From Luteimonas suaedae (GTDB lineage Bacteria > Pseudomonadota > Gammaproteobacteria > Xanthomonadales > Xanthomonadaceae): a stretch of 64,000 bases of DNA. A model generated the notes under the pieces. That model was not told where the DNA came from, did no database searches, and saw nothing but the letters and a program-made list of their open reading frames with translations. Where the stretch lies: assembly GCF_008312895.1 (NCBI RefSeq), contig NZ_VSSP01000001.1, positions 248,001 to 312,000 on the forward strand, given 5' to 3'. The first letter of the stretch is position 1. Every line of letters begins with the position of its first letter. The position numbers were made by a program, and so were the translations under genes. Positions 23,167-32,343 of the stretch are shown piece by piece.

Positions 23167-25635
23167 ATGGCAAAAGTTCCCAGCAAGCGCGGCAGTGGCC
23201 GCGGCAAGAAGACCTCCACGGCGAACGGATCGCCGACCTCCAAGCGCGCGGCCGGCAAGCCGAAGGCGGCGAAGAAGCTGCCGGGGTGGATGCCCGAGAC
23301 GGCGGGTTCGGGTGAGCGCGGCGCGGATCGCAGCACGAAGCCGAAGACCAGGTCCAAGCCCCCGCAGGGCGAGCGCGGCCCCCGGAGCGGAAGCCGTCGT
23401 GGCGGTGGGTTCACCGATCCCCAGGCCGAGCGCGAGGCCGGCCGCTACGCCAATCCCATCGCCAGCCGCGAGGCGATCCTGCAGCTGCTCGCCGATGCCG
23501 ACGGTCCGCAGACCGCGGAGGAACTGGCGCAGCGCCTGGACCTGACCGCGCCCGAGCGTTTCGACGCGCTCGGCAAGCGCCTGGGCGCCATGGTGCGCGA
23601 CGGCCAGCTGCTGCAGAACCGCCGCGGCGGCTACGCGCCGGCCGCGCAGCTGGACCTGATCCCCGGCACCGTGATCGCCAATCCCGACGGCTTCGGCTTC
23701 CTGCGGCCCGACACCGGCGCCGGCGACGACCTGTTCCTGCCGCCCAACGAGATGCGCAAGGCGATGCACGGCGACCGGGTGATGGCCGCCGTGTCCGGCG
23801 TCGACCGCCGCGGCCGCCGCGAGGGCGTGATCGTCGAGGTGCTCGAGCGCCGCCTCAATCGCCTGATCGGCCGCTTCACGGTCGAGTCCGGCATCAGCTT
23901 CGTGGTGCCCGACGATCGCCGCATCCAGCGCAACGTGCAGGTCCCGTCCGAATCGCGGCTCGACGCGCAGCACGGGCAGCTGGTGGTCTGCGAGATCGTG
24001 CAGGCCGCCGACGTGCGGCGCCCGCCGATTGGCCGCGTGCTGGCGGTGCTGGGCGACGCGCTGACGCCGTCGCTGGTGGTCGAGGCGGCGATCCACGGGC
24101 ACGAGCTGCCGCACGAGTTCCCGCAGGCGGTGCTGGACGAGGCCGCCTCGGTGCCGCTGACGGTCGACATGAAGTCCGCGGGCGGGCGCGTCGACCTGCG
24201 CCAGCTGCCGCTGGTGACCATCGACGGCGAGGACGCCAAGGACTTCGACGACGCGGTCTGGTGCGAACCGGACCGCGACGGCTTCCGCCTGATCGTGGCG
24301 ATCGCCGACGTTTCCTACTACGTGCGCCCGGAGAGTCCGCTCGACGACGAGGCCCAGCTGCGTGCGACCAGCGTCTACTTCCCCGGTTTCGTGGTGCCGA
24401 TGCTGCCGGAAACGCTGTCCAACGGCATCTGCTCGCTGCGGCCCGCGGTCGACCGGCTGTGCTTCGTCTGCGACATGCAGGTCGCCCGCGACGGCACCGT
24501 GCGCTCGTCGAAGTTCTACGAGGCGGTGATGCATTCGCACGCGCGCCTGACCTACACCCAGGTGTGGAAGGCGATCGGCGAGGACGACGCCGAGGCCCAG
24601 GCACAGGTCGGCGCGTTGATGCCGCAGCTGCGGCAGCTGCACCAGCTCTACCAGGCGCTGGCGAAGGCGCGCGCCAGGCGCGGGGCGATCGAGTTCGAGA
24701 CCTCGGAGGTGCAGTTCGTCCTCGACAACCGCGGCGAGGTGGTACAGGCCGGCATGCTGCTGCGCAACGATGCGCACAAGCTGATCGAGGAATGCATGAT
24801 CGCGGCCAATGTCGAGGCGGCGAAGTTCCTGCTCGAGACGGAAGTGCCGGCGCCCTATCGCGTGCACGACAAGCCGCCCGAGTCCAAGTACGCCGACCTG
24901 CTGGAGTTCCTCAAGGAATTCCAGCTGCGCATGCCGCCCTGGGGCCGGGTGCGGCCGAAGGATTTCACCAGCCTGCTGGCCAAGGTGCGCGAGCGGCCGG
25001 ACGGGCCGCTGATCGAGTCGGTGTTGCTGCGCAGCCAGAGCCTGGCGGTGTACGCGCCCGAGAACATCGGCCACTTCGGCCTGGCGCTGGAGGCGTACGC
25101 GCATTTCACCTCGCCGATCCGGCGCTATCCGGACCTGCTGGTGCACCGCGCGATCAAGCACGCGCTTCTGGGCAAGCCGCCGCAGGCGTTCCGCTATTCC
25201 CCCCGCGACATGGCGGCGCTGTCGCTGCAGTGCTCCGAGCGCGGACGCCGCGCCGACGAGGCCGAGCGCGAAGTGGACGAGCGCTACCGGGCCGCCTGGA
25301 TGGAGCAGCACGTCGGCGGCGAGTTCGACGGCGTGGTCAGCGGCGTGACCAGCTTCGGGCTGTTCGTGGAGCTCGACCAGTCCAAGGTCAACGGCCTGAT
25401 CCATGTCACCCAGCTGCCGCACGATTTCTATCACTTCGACCCGATCCGCAAGACCCTGACCGGCCAGCGCCGCGGCCGCGAGTACCGCCTCGGCGACCGT
25501 GCGCGGGTGCGGGTGCTCAAGGCCAGCCTGGAGGAGCGCAAGATCGACTTCGGCCTGGTCGAGGCGGGCGAGCCCGTGCCGACGGCGCCGCCGCCGCGCG
25601 GAAAACCGGCGAAGCGCGGCAAGCAGAAATATTGA
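23167..25635 (+). CDS. rnr: Ribonuclease R
   Basis: 822 residues from ATG 23167. 3'-5' hydrolytic exoribonuclease degrading structured RNA. Order: a Lys/Arg-rich N-terminal tail (residues 1-80), helix-turn-helix near 95-150, cold-shock domains with NPDGFGFLRPDTGAGDDLFL, and catalytic RNB domain with TIDGEDAKDFDDAVW (metal-binding Asp residues) and FTSPIRRYPDLLVHRAI. The C-terminal S1 domain (FDGVVSGVTSFGLFVEL) is followed by a basic tail. The rnr-rlmB order is as in other gammaproteobacteria. The gap between them is filled by simple repeats. Confidence 0.97.
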   Translation: MAKVPSKRGSGRGKKTSTANGSPTSKRAAGKPKAAKKLPGWMPETAGSGERGADRSTKPKTRSKPPQGERGPRSGSRRGGGFTDPQAEREAGRYANPIASREAILQLLADADGPQTAEELAQRLDLTAPERFDALGKRLGAMVRDGQLLQNRRGGYAPAAQLDLIPGTVIANPDGFGFLRPDTGAGDDLFLPPNEMRKAMHGDRVMAAVSGVDRRGRREGVIVEVLERRLNRLIGRFTVESGISFVVPDDRRIQRNVQVPSESRLDAQHGQLVVCEIVQAADVRRPPIGRVLAVLGDALTPSLVVEAAIHGHELPHEFPQAVLDEAASVPLTVDMKSAGGRVDLRQLPLVTIDGEDAKDFDDAVWCEPDRDGFRLIVAIADVSYYVRPESPLDDEAQLRATSVYFPGFVVPMLPETLSNGICSLRPAVDRLCFVCDMQVARDGTVRSSKFYEAVMHSHARLTYTQVWKAIGEDDAEAQAQVGALMPQLRQLHQLYQALAKARARRGAIEFETSEVQFVLDNRGEVVQAGMLLRNDAHKLIEECMIAANVEAAKFLLETEVPAPYRVHDKPPESKYADLLEFLKEFQLRMPPWGRVRPKDFTSLLAKVRERPDGPLIESVLLRSQSLAVYAPENIGHFGLALEAYAHFTSPIRRYPDLLVHRAIKHALLGKPPQAFRYSPRDMAALSLQCSERGRRADEAEREVDERYRAAWMEQHVGGEFDGVVSGVTSFGLFVELDQSKVNGLIHVTQLPHDFYHFDPIRKTLTGQRRGREYRLGDRARVRVLKASLEERKIDFGLVEAGEPVPTAPPPRGKPAKRGKQKY

Positions 25636-25639
25636 AGCG

Positions 25640-25883
25640 AGGAACGAGAAACGAGGAGTGAGAAACGAGAGAGAGCCAGGACGGCTCGTCACTCGTTGCC
25701 CGCTCCTCATTGCTCGTCCGAGGAATGAGGAACGAGTGGAGTGAACTCGCTCTCACTCGTTTCTCACTCCTCTTCACTCGTTTCTCGCTCTTACAATAGC
25801 GACCCCACCCGAAGCCCAGCCCAGGGTCAAGCCGGGTCCGCCCCCACTCGTTTCTCACTCCTCTTCACTCGTTCCTCGCTCTT
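25640..25883. repeat. GAGTGAGAAACGAG repeat cluster, rnr-rlmB gap
   Basis: The whole gap is built of imperfect copies of GAGTGAGAAACGAG in one orientation (25640-25670), then its complement (CTCGTTTCTCACTC) several times (25750-25880), forming large inverted arms. TACAAT at 25792-25797 could be a -10 box for rlmB. The same family occurs at 35583 and 63290. Confidence 0.8.
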
Positions 25884-26633
25884 ATGACCAAGCAAAGCCA
25901 CTGGATCGCCGGCATCAACGCCGTTTCCGCCGCGATCGAGCACGATGCCGAACACGTGCGCGAGGTGTTGCTGGAAGCCGGGGGCAAGAATCCGCGGCTG
26001 TCCGCGATCGAGGTCGAGGCCCGGCGCAAGGACATCGACGTGCGCCGCGTGGGCCAGCAGGCGCTCGACGGCGTCGCCGGCGGCCTGCGCCACCAGGGCG
26101 CCGCCGCGCGCTACGCCGCGGTGAAGACATGGGACGAACGCGAACTGCCGGCGCTGGTCGAGGCGGCGGCGGGCCGGGCGCTGGTGCTGGTGCTCGACGG
26201 CGTGCAGGATCCGCACAACTTCGGCGCCTGCCTGCGCAGCGCGGCGGCGGCCGGCGTGACCGCCGTGGTCATCCCCAAGGACAAGGCCGTGCAGGTCAAC
26301 GCCACGGTGCGCAAGACCTCGGCCGGCGCCGCCGATATCGTGCCGGTGGTGCGCGCGAGCAACCTGGCGCGGGTGCTGCGCGAACTGCAGAAGCTCGGCG
26401 TGTGGATCTATGGACTGGCGGCCGATACTGACACGTCGCTGTACGGCCTGGACTTGCGCGGCAATGTCGCCCTGGTGCTGGGTGGCGAGGCCGAAGGCCT
26501 GCGCCGCCTGACGCGGGAGCATTGCGACGGGCTGGCCGCGATCCCGATGCCGGGCGGCTTCGAGAGCCTGAACGTCTCGGTCGCCACCGGCGTGGTGCTG
26601 TTCGAGGCGGTGCGGCAGCGGCAGGGCAGCTGA
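25884..26633 (+). CDS. rlmB: 23S rRNA (guanosine-2251-2'-O)-methyltransferase
   Basis: 249 residues. SpoU/TrmH family: N-terminal substrate-binding domain (WIAGINAVSAAIEHDAEHV), then knotted SAM domain with motif 1 DGVQDPHNFGACLRSAAAAG, motif 2 LVLGGEAEGLRRLT and motif 3 IPMPGGFESLNVSVATGVVLFE. Methylates the 2'-hydroxyl of G2251 in the P-loop of 23S rRNA. Downstream of rnr as in enterobacteria. Confidence 0.95.
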   Translation: MTKQSHWIAGINAVSAAIEHDAEHVREVLLEAGGKNPRLSAIEVEARRKDIDVRRVGQQALDGVAGGLRHQGAAARYAAVKTWDERELPALVEAAAGRALVLVLDGVQDPHNFGACLRSAAAAGVTAVVIPKDKAVQVNATVRKTSAGAADIVPVVRASNLARVLRELQKLGVWIYGLAADTDTSLYGLDLRGNVALVLGGEAEGLRRLTREHCDGLAAIPMPGGFESLNVSVATGVVLFEAVRQRQGS

Positions 26634-26659
26634 TCGGCGAAACCGACCGCTGCATCACC

Positions 26660-26801
26660 GTAGGAGCGCGCTATGCGCGCGATGCCGCGGGCATTTCGCC
26701 GGCTGCAACTTCCGCTGACCAGCGCGCCTGCCGGTCCGGAATCGCGGCATCCACCGGATCCTGCCGACACCCGCGGCATCGCGCGCATGGCGCGCTCCTA
26801 C
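26660..26801. repeat. Composite GTAG-REP element, copy A (subtype 1)
   Basis: About 142 bases bounded by inverted GTAGGAGCGCGC arms, each followed by an inner palindrome (ATGCGCGCGATGCCGCGGGC), around an 80-base core. The core runs in the orientation opposite to copies B, E and F. Confidence 0.85.
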
Positions 26802-26829
26802 GCCGAGACAGCATCGCCGGTGGTGGAGA

Positions 26830-27945
26830 TCAGATTTCCGCCAGGAATCCCGCAACGGCGGGACCGAAGCGGTCGATGTCGACCAGGAAGGCGTCATGCC
26901 CCTGCGGCGACGGCAGCGGCAGGAAGCGCGCATCGGCGCCGCCGGCACGCAGCCCCTCGGCGATCTGTCGCTGCTGCTGCAGCGGGAACAGGATGTCGGT
27001 CTCGACGCCGATCGCGAGCGCCTTTTCCACCTCGATGCGCGCCAGCCCGGCATCGGTGTCGCCGCCGACCGACTCGCCGATGTCGAACCAGTCCATCGAA
27101 CGACTCAGGTAAAGATAGCTGTTGGGATCGAAGCGGCGCACGAAGCGTCGCGCGTGCGCCTCGAGGTAGCTCTCGACCTCGAACTCGAGCCCGAACGGAT
27201 CCTCGTCGTCGCGGCGGTCCGAATCCAGCCGCACGCGGCCGAAGCGGCCGTCCCATTCTAACGCCGAGCGGTAGGTGATCACGCCGAGCTTGCGCGCCAT
27301 GCGCATTCCGCTCTCGGGATAGGTCGCGTCGTCGTAGTCGCCGTCGTTCCAGTTCGGGTCCAGGCGGATGGCCTCCCGCTGCAGCGAACGAATCGCGATC
27401 GAGAACGGCAACGCGCGCGCGGCGCCGGAGATGTTGATGTGGCTGCGGGCCAGGCCCGGGTGCCGCAGCAGCAGCGACAGCGCGCTCATGCCGCCCATCG
27501 AGTTGCCGATCACGCAGGCCAGCCGCTCGATCCCGAGCGCGCGCACCACCAGCGCCGCGGTGTCGGCCACGTCCTCGAGCGACAGGTCCGGAAAGCGCAG
27601 CCGCCACGGCTGGCCGTCGTCGGGATGCGGCGATGCCGGTCCGGTGGAGCCCTTGCAGCTGCCGAGCGAGTTGACGCAGATCACGTACCAGCGATCGGTA
27701 TCGATCGGCTTGCCCGGGCCGAGCATCGCCTGCCACCACCCCGGGGTGGGATCGTCGTCGTGCGCGGCCGCGTGCGCGTCGGGCGACAGGCCGGTGAGGA
27801 TCAGGATCGCGTTGCCGTCGGCGGCGTCGAGCTTGCCCCAGGTCTCGTAGGCGATGCGTGCGCCGTGCAGCAGGCCGCCGCGTTTGACCGGCAGTGGCGA
27901 GGGAAGATCGAGGAAGCGGCTGCCGGGCGGGATGAATTCAGTCAT
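26830..27945 (-). CDS. metX: MetX-family homoserine/serine O-acyltransferase
   Basis: 371 residues, alpha/beta hydrolase fold: ILILTGLSPDAHAAAH, then NSLGSCKGSTGPASP near residue 92, nucleophile Ser in VIGNSMGGMSAL near 145, the acid in ETDILFP near 325 and His in SPQGHDAFLVD near 355. MetX enzymes acylate homoserine for methionine synthesis. In Xanthomonadales one MetX clade was shown to be L-serine O-succinyltransferase serving cysteine synthesis, and this protein could belong to it. Which of the two cannot be settled by eye. Single gene, between two REP elements. Confidence 0.88.
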   Translation of the reverse strand: MTEFIPPGSRFLDLPSPLPVKRGGLLHGARIAYETWGKLDAADGNAILILTGLSPDAHAAAHDDDPTPGWWQAMLGPGKPIDTDRWYVICVNSLGSCKGSTGPASPHPDDGQPWRLRFPDLSLEDVADTAALVVRALGIERLACVIGNSMGGMSALSLLLRHPGLARSHINISGAARALPFSIAIRSLQREAIRLDPNWNDGDYDDATYPESGMRMARKLGVITYRSALEWDGRFGRVRLDSDRRDDEDPFGLEFEVESYLEAHARRFVRRFDPNSYLYLSRSMDWFDIGESVGGDTDAGLARIEVEKALAIGVETDILFPLQQQRQIAEGLRAGGADARFLPLPSPQGHDAFLVDIDRFGPAVAGFLAEI

Positions 27946-27981
27946 GCGGGGAGTTTAACGGCAGTCACGATGTCGCCCGCC

Positions 27982-28123
27982 GTAGGAGCGCCCCATGGGC
28001 GCGATGCCGCGGGTGTCGACAGAATCCGGTGGATGCCGCGATTCCGGACCGGCACGCACGCCAGTCGCCGGAACTCGCGGGCGGTGAAATTCCCGCGGTA
28101 TCGCGCCCATGGGGCGCTCCTAC
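27982..28123. repeat. Composite GTAG-REP element, copy B (subtype 2)
   Basis: About 142 bases, arms GTAGGAGCGCCCCATGGGCG. Its right-hand GTAG (minus strand) supplies the TAG stop of ccmI at 28120-28122. Confidence 0.88.
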
Positions 28124-29151
28124 GGAGGGGTGCCCAGGATCAGTTCGACCGGTTGCCGCGCGGGCAGGGCGGTGCGCACCGGCTCGGAGGCGATGTCGCC
28201 CTCCTGCGGCATGGCATTGCCGCTGGCGGAGATGCGTGCGAGCAGCTCGACTTCCGGCAGCGCCGACAGCTTCTGCGTCGGCATCGGGCCGTCGCCGTCG
28301 TCCAGGGTGATCTCGAGCGGCAGCTCGCCCAGGCGGTGCTTCTGCACCGCGACCGGCATCGGCGGCCCGCCCGGAATGCGGGCGATCACGAACACGCTGG
28401 CCTCGGGATCGAGGCGCACGCGGGCGGCGAAGTCGGGATCCAGCGTCACGCGTACGCGTACGGCATGCGCGCCGGCGGCAGGCGAATCGTCCGCCGCCGC
28501 CGCCGCCGCGTCCGCCTGCGGCAGTGGCGGCAGTCCGGAGGCTTCGCGCGCGGCATCGATCTGCTCGCGCAGGCCCGCGGCCGCCTCGGGGCCGAGCGTG
28601 GCCAGAAGGGGCTCCCAGGTCGCCGCGGCTTCGGCGTGCTGCCCGGCCTGGCGCTGGGCGATGCCGAGGAACAGGCGTGCGCGCTCCTGCGTCGGATCCA
28701 GCGCCAGCACCCGCTGCAGGAGCGCCGTCGCCTCGGCGTCGAAGCGTCGCTGTGGATCGGCCTGGGCGCGCGATTCGGCGTATTCGAGCTGCGCGCCGAC
28801 GTCTTCCGGTGCGAGTTTCGCCGCCCGGGCGAACGCATCGCGGGCCTCGTCCAAGCGCCCTCCCTCGCGATAGGCGCGGCCGAGCAGGCGCCAGCCTTCG
28901 CCCTGGCGCGGATCGCGCTCCAGTTCGGCCTCGAGCCGGGCGACGGCGTCGGCCAGCGTGCGCGGCGCCTCGCGCTGGGTCGGGTCGAGCCCGGCCGGCG
29001 TGCCGACCAGCGCGTACAGACACAAGGCAAGCACTGGTATCGCGACGACCACCGTGATGGCCAGCCGCCGCGATTGCGCGCGCAGCGGCCAGGCGACGAT
29101 CGCGGCAACGGCGACGGCCAAGACGATCGACAGTGCGAGAAACACGGACAT
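28120..29151 (-). CDS. ccmI: Cytochrome c maturation protein CcmI
   Basis: 343 residues from ATG 29151 (TGATG overlap with ccmH). Two N-terminal membrane segments (VFLALSIVLAVAVAAIVAW; LAITVVVAIPVLALCLYALV), then TPR helices (EGWRLLGRAYREGGRLDEARDAFARAA and following) that hold apocytochrome c for the CcmFH heme-ligation complex. A C-terminal periplasmic beta domain follows (VFVIARIPGGPPMPVAVQKHRLG). Last gene of the operon. Its stop codon lies inside REP copy B. Confidence 0.92.
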   Translation of the reverse strand: MSVFLALSIVLAVAVAAIVAWPLRAQSRRLAITVVVAIPVLALCLYALVGTPAGLDPTQREAPRTLADAVARLEAELERDPRQGEGWRLLGRAYREGGRLDEARDAFARAAKLAPEDVGAQLEYAESRAQADPQRRFDAEATALLQRVLALDPTQERARLFLGIAQRQAGQHAEAAATWEPLLATLGPEAAAGLREQIDAAREASGLPPLPQADAAAAAADDSPAAGAHAVRVRVTLDPDFAARVRLDPEASVFVIARIPGGPPMPVAVQKHRLGELPLEITLDDGDGPMPTQKLSALPEVELLARISASGNAMPQEGDIASEPVRTALPARQPVELILGTPP

Positions 29152-29702
29152 CACCACTCCTGCCGGTCGTCTTCGGGGACCGCCGTCGAGCCGCCGCGGC
29201 GGCGCACGAGCCGCGTGATGACCAGGCCGCCCGCCAGCAGCAGCAGTGCCGGACCGAACCACAGCAGCCAGGTGCTGGTGCCGACGCGCGGGCGGTACAG
29301 CACGAACTCGCCGTAGCGGTTGACCAGGTGCTGGCGCACCTGCTCGTCGTCCAGGCCGCGACGCATCAGCGTCAGCACCTCGCGACGCAGGTCGTGCGCG
29401 ATCTGCGCGTTGGAGTCGGCGAGCGACTGGTTCTGGCACATCACGCAGCGCAATTCGACGACGAGCGCGCGGAAGCGCTGCTCCTCGGCGCGGTCGTGGA
29501 ACTGCAGCGGCGTCGGATCCTGTGCCGCCTGCGCGTGCGCGATGGACGGAAGCAGGGCCAGCAGCAATGCGAGCAGCAGCGCCCGTGTCGTCTTCCGTGC
29601 CAGCGCCGCGTCGTGGAGCGGAAATCGCTCCGCTGCCTTCGGCTCCGGAGCCCGGGAGCAGCCGGGCAAGCCCGGTGCTACGGGGGCGGGTGCATCGTTC
29701 AT
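29151..29702 (-). CDS. ccmH: Cytochrome c maturation protein CcmH with REP-derived N-terminus
   Basis: 183 residues from ATG 29702, overlapping ccmG by 4 bases. The thiol motif RCVMCQNQSLADSNA (Cys-x2-Cys) near residue 87 reduces apocytochrome disulfides; a C-terminal anchor (WLLWFGPALLLLAGGLVITRL) completes the short CcmH form. The hydrophobic signal segment begins only at residue 41 (ALLLALLLALLPSIAHAQA). Residues 8-32 are encoded by a GTAG-REP inserted in frame. No other start codon exists before the signal segment, so the insert is translated. Confidence 0.9.
   Translation of the reverse strand: MNDAPAPVAPGLPGCSRAPEPKAAERFPLHDAALARKTTRALLLALLLALLPSIAHAQAAQDPTPLQFHDRAEEQRFRALVVELRCVMCQNQSLADSNAQIAHDLRREVLTLMRRGLDDEQVRQHLVNRYGEFVLYRPRVGTSTWLLWFGPALLLLAGGLVITRLVRRRGGSTAVPEDDRQEW
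29615..29681 (-). repeat. GTAG-REP inside the ccmH reading frame
   Basis: Minus strand: GTAGCACCGGGCTTGCCCGG opens the element at 29681, followed by two more hairpins (GGGCTCCGGAGCC; GGAGCGATTTCCGCTCC). Read in frame as V-A-P-G-L-P-G-C and onward in CcmH. Confidence 0.75.
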
Positions 29703-30256
29703 CGGGACTCCAACTGTTCCAGGGCCGGGACCAGCTTCCCGTGCACGTCGTCGTCGGTCATCGGGCCGACGTGCTTCCAGCGCACGATGCCGTCGGCGTC
29801 GACCAGGAAGGTTTCCGGTGCGCCGTAGATGCCCCATTCGATGGCGCTGTGGCCCTCGTAGTCGACCAGCACCATCCAGTACGGGTTTCCGAACTGCTCG
29901 AGCCAGCGCAGCGCATCGGCGTGCTCGTCCTTCCAGTTGTAGCCGATCACGCGCACGCGCCGCGTTTCCGCGAATCGCGTCAGCACGCCGTGTTCTTCGC
30001 GACAGCCGGGACACCAGCTGCCCCACACGTTGAGCACGTAGGGCGCGCCGCGCAGCTGCTCCGACGACACCAGGCGACCGGGTTCGTGCAGCACCGGCAG
30101 CTCGAACGCAGGCGCCGGCTTGCCGATCAACGGCGAGGGCAGGGCATCGCGGTCGGGATCGCGGCTGAGCCAGACGCCGGCCGCAAGCAACGCGACGATC
30201 GCGCCGAACACGACCAGCGGTAGCCAGCGCAGGTTGCGGCCGGGTGCTGCGTTCAT
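29699..30256 (-). CDS. ccmG: Thiol:disulfide oxidoreductase CcmG (DsbE)
   Basis: 185 residues. N-terminal anchor LRWLPLVVFGAIVALLAAGVWL, periplasmic thioredoxin fold with active site WGSWCPGCREEH near residue 80, the acid NWKDEHADALRWL insertion and cis-Pro region YGAPETFLVD. Reduces CcmH and apocytochrome c. WCPGC differs in the middle residue from the common WCPTC. Confidence 0.95.
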   Translation of the reverse strand: MNAAPGRNLRWLPLVVFGAIVALLAAGVWLSRDPDRDALPSPLIGKPAPAFELPVLHEPGRLVSSEQLRGAPYVLNVWGSWCPGCREEHGVLTRFAETRRVRVIGYNWKDEHADALRWLEQFGNPYWMVLVDYEGHSAIEWGIYGAPETFLVDADGIVRWKHVGPMTDDDVHGKLVPALEQLESR

Positions 30257-30383
30257 GGCGCACCTCCCGTGACGGCTGGGTCCTGGACATTGGGCATCGG
30301 GAGCGGTGCAGCGTCTCGCGCCGCTGCTCGATCGATTCCTCGCAGGCGCACCGGTTCCATCGTCCCGGAGACAGTCTCGGCTC

Positions 30384-30424
30384 TTGATTTCGCCATTCCC
30401 GATTCCCTATTCCCGATTCCCGGC
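30384..30424. repeat. GATTCCC simple repeat at ccmF-ccmG junction
   Basis: Copies of ATTCCCGATTCCC on the plus strand. It encodes the last residues of CcmF (GNRE) and its TAG stop (30407-30409). Confidence 0.7.
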
Positions 30425-32329
30425 CTTGGGGCGAAAACGGCGGTCGGTCGCGGCGACGAAACCGCCCAGCGCCATCAATGCGGCGCCGGCCCAGATCCAG
30501 CGCACGAACGGCTTGAGATGGGCGCGCACCGCCCAGGCATCGTCGCCCAGCGGCTCGCCGAGGGCGACGAAGATGTCACCGAACGGACCGGGCCGGATCG
30601 CGGCCTCGGTCATCACCTGGCCGCCGCTGGCGTAGTGGCGCTTCTCCGGGTGCAACAGGGCCAGGTCGCGGCCGTCGCGCAGCAGCTGCACGCTGCCCCG
30701 GTCCGCGGTGTAGTTGGCGCCCTGCAGGCGCTCGACGCCTTCCAGCCGGAAGCCGTGGCGCCCGATCTCCAGCGTCTCGCCGGGCCTGAGCGCCACCTCG
30801 CGTTGCACGTTCATGGCTTCGACCAGCAGCGCGCCGGCCAGGAACACGGCGACGCCGAAGTGCGCCAGGCTCATGCCCAGCATCTCTGCGGTGAAACGGC
30901 TGCCGTTGGCCCTGAACCGTGTCCACACGAAGCGCAGCGTGCCGGCGCCGACCCACAGCGCGCCGGCGACGCCCGCGGCGACCTTCCATGGCCCCTGCGG
31001 CGCCAGGAAGAACGCGACCGCACCGCCGATCAACGCCAGCGCGAACCACGGCGCCAGCATCGCCAGCGGCCGCGACACGTCCTCGCGCTGCCAGCGGGTC
31101 AGCGGGCCGAACGGCAACAGCAACACCAGCGGTGCCATCAGCACCAGGAACAGCAGTCCGAAGTACGGTGGCCCGACCGAGATCTTGCCCAGGTCCAAGG
31201 CGTCGGCCAGCAGCGGGTACAGCGTGCCCAGCAGCACCATCGCGCAGGCCGCCAGCAGCAGCAGGTTGTTGAGCAGCAGCAGGGTCTCGCGCGAGCTGGC
31301 GGCGAACGGCTTGCCGTCCTCGGCCGGCGGCGCGCGCAGCGCGTACAGCAGCAGCGAACCGCCGACGATGAGGCCCAGGAACACCAGGATGAACAGTCCG
31401 CGCGCCGGATCGGCGGCGAAGCTGTGCACGCTGGTCAGCACCCCGGAGCGCACCAGGAATGCCCCCAGCAGTGACAGCGAGAACGTGGCGATCGCCAGCA
31501 GCAGGGTCCAGCCGCGGAAGCTGCCGCGCTTCTCGGTGACCGCCTGCGAGTGCAGCAGCGCGGCGCCGGCCAGCCACGGCATGAAGCTGGCGTTCTCCAC
31601 CGGATCCCAGAACCACCAGCCGCCCCAGCCGAGCTCGTAGTACGCCCACCAGCTGCCCAGGGCGATACCGATGGTGAGGAACCCCCAGGCGACGTTGGTC
31701 CAGGGCCGCGTCCAGCGCAGCCAGCGTGCATCGATCCGGCCGTCCAGCAGCGCGGCGATCGCGAACGCGAACGGCACCACGAACCCGGCATAGCCGATGT
31801 AGAGCATCGGCGGATGGATGATCATCCCCGGGTCCTGCAGCAGCGGGTTGAGGTCGCGCCCCTCCATGGCGGCCGGCAACAGGCGTTCGAACGGATTGCT
31901 GGTGAAGATCAGGAAGGCGAGGAAGCCGAGCGACACCGCGCCCATCACCCCGAGCACCCGCGCGATCACCTGCGGCGGCAGCGAGCGCGAGAAGCACGCC
32001 ACCGCGCCGTTCCAGGCCGCGATCACCAGTACCCAGAACAGCAGCGAGCCCTCGTGGTTGCCCCAGACGGCGGTGTAGCGGTAGACCACCGGCAGCAGCG
32101 AATTGGAGTTCTCGGCGACGTAGCGCACCGAGAAGTCCTGGGTCACGAAGGCGTAGGTCAGCGCCGCGAACGCCAGGGCGACCAGGCCGAGCTGCGCCCA
32201 GGCCGCCGGCCGCGCGAGCGCCATCCACGATCCGATGCCGCGCTGCGCGCCGAGCAGCGGCAGCACCGTCTGCAGGGCCGCGGCCAGCAGCGCCAGCAGC
32301 AGCGTGATCTGGCCAAGTTCAGGCAGCAT
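30407..32329 (-). CDS. ccmF: Heme lyase subunit CcmF
   Basis: 640 residues from ATG 32329 (MLPELGQITLLLALL). About 15 membrane helices. The heme-handling WWD motif reads WGGWWFWDPVENASFMPW near residue 235. Other conserved parts: HPPMLYIGYAGFVVPFAFAIAALLDG with external His, and GNHEGSLLFWV near residue 90. Forms the CcmFHI heme ligation complex. The final residues come from a GATTCCC-type intergenic repeat, which has overwritten the original C-terminus or stop. Confidence 0.96.
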   Translation of the reverse strand: MLPELGQITLLLALLAAALQTVLPLLGAQRGIGSWMALARPAAWAQLGLVALAFAALTYAFVTQDFSVRYVAENSNSLLPVVYRYTAVWGNHEGSLLFWVLVIAAWNGAVACFSRSLPPQVIARVLGVMGAVSLGFLAFLIFTSNPFERLLPAAMEGRDLNPLLQDPGMIIHPPMLYIGYAGFVVPFAFAIAALLDGRIDARWLRWTRPWTNVAWGFLTIGIALGSWWAYYELGWGGWWFWDPVENASFMPWLAGAALLHSQAVTEKRGSFRGWTLLLAIATFSLSLLGAFLVRSGVLTSVHSFAADPARGLFILVFLGLIVGGSLLLYALRAPPAEDGKPFAASSRETLLLLNNLLLLAACAMVLLGTLYPLLADALDLGKISVGPPYFGLLFLVLMAPLVLLLPFGPLTRWQREDVSRPLAMLAPWFALALIGGAVAFFLAPQGPWKVAAGVAGALWVGAGTLRFVWTRFRANGSRFTAEMLGMSLAHFGVAVFLAGALLVEAMNVQREVALRPGETLEIGRHGFRLEGVERLQGANYTADRGSVQLLRDGRDLALLHPEKRHYASGGQVMTEAAIRPGPFGDIFVALGEPLGDDAWAVRAHLKPFVRWIWAGAALMALGGFVAATDRRFRPKAGNRE

Positions 32330-32343
32330 GCGCCCGCCTCCCC

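Noticed and set aside
23128-25710. Very long antisense frame (860 codons) opposite rnr
   Set aside because: A mirror of rnr in high-GC DNA: His/Arg/Gln-rich, no domain, no ribosome site.
25640-25883. Possible CRISPR array
   Set aside because: Units are short (about 14 bases), irregularly spaced and change orientation; no uniform spacers and no cas genes in the window.
26660-26801. Short open frames within the GTAG-REP elements
   Set aside because: The frames repeat in each copy because of the palindromes; no start signals and no conservation as protein.
27946-27981. SAM-type riboswitch before metX
   Set aside because: Only 36 bases lie between the metX start and the REP element and none of the conserved riboswitch pieces are visible.
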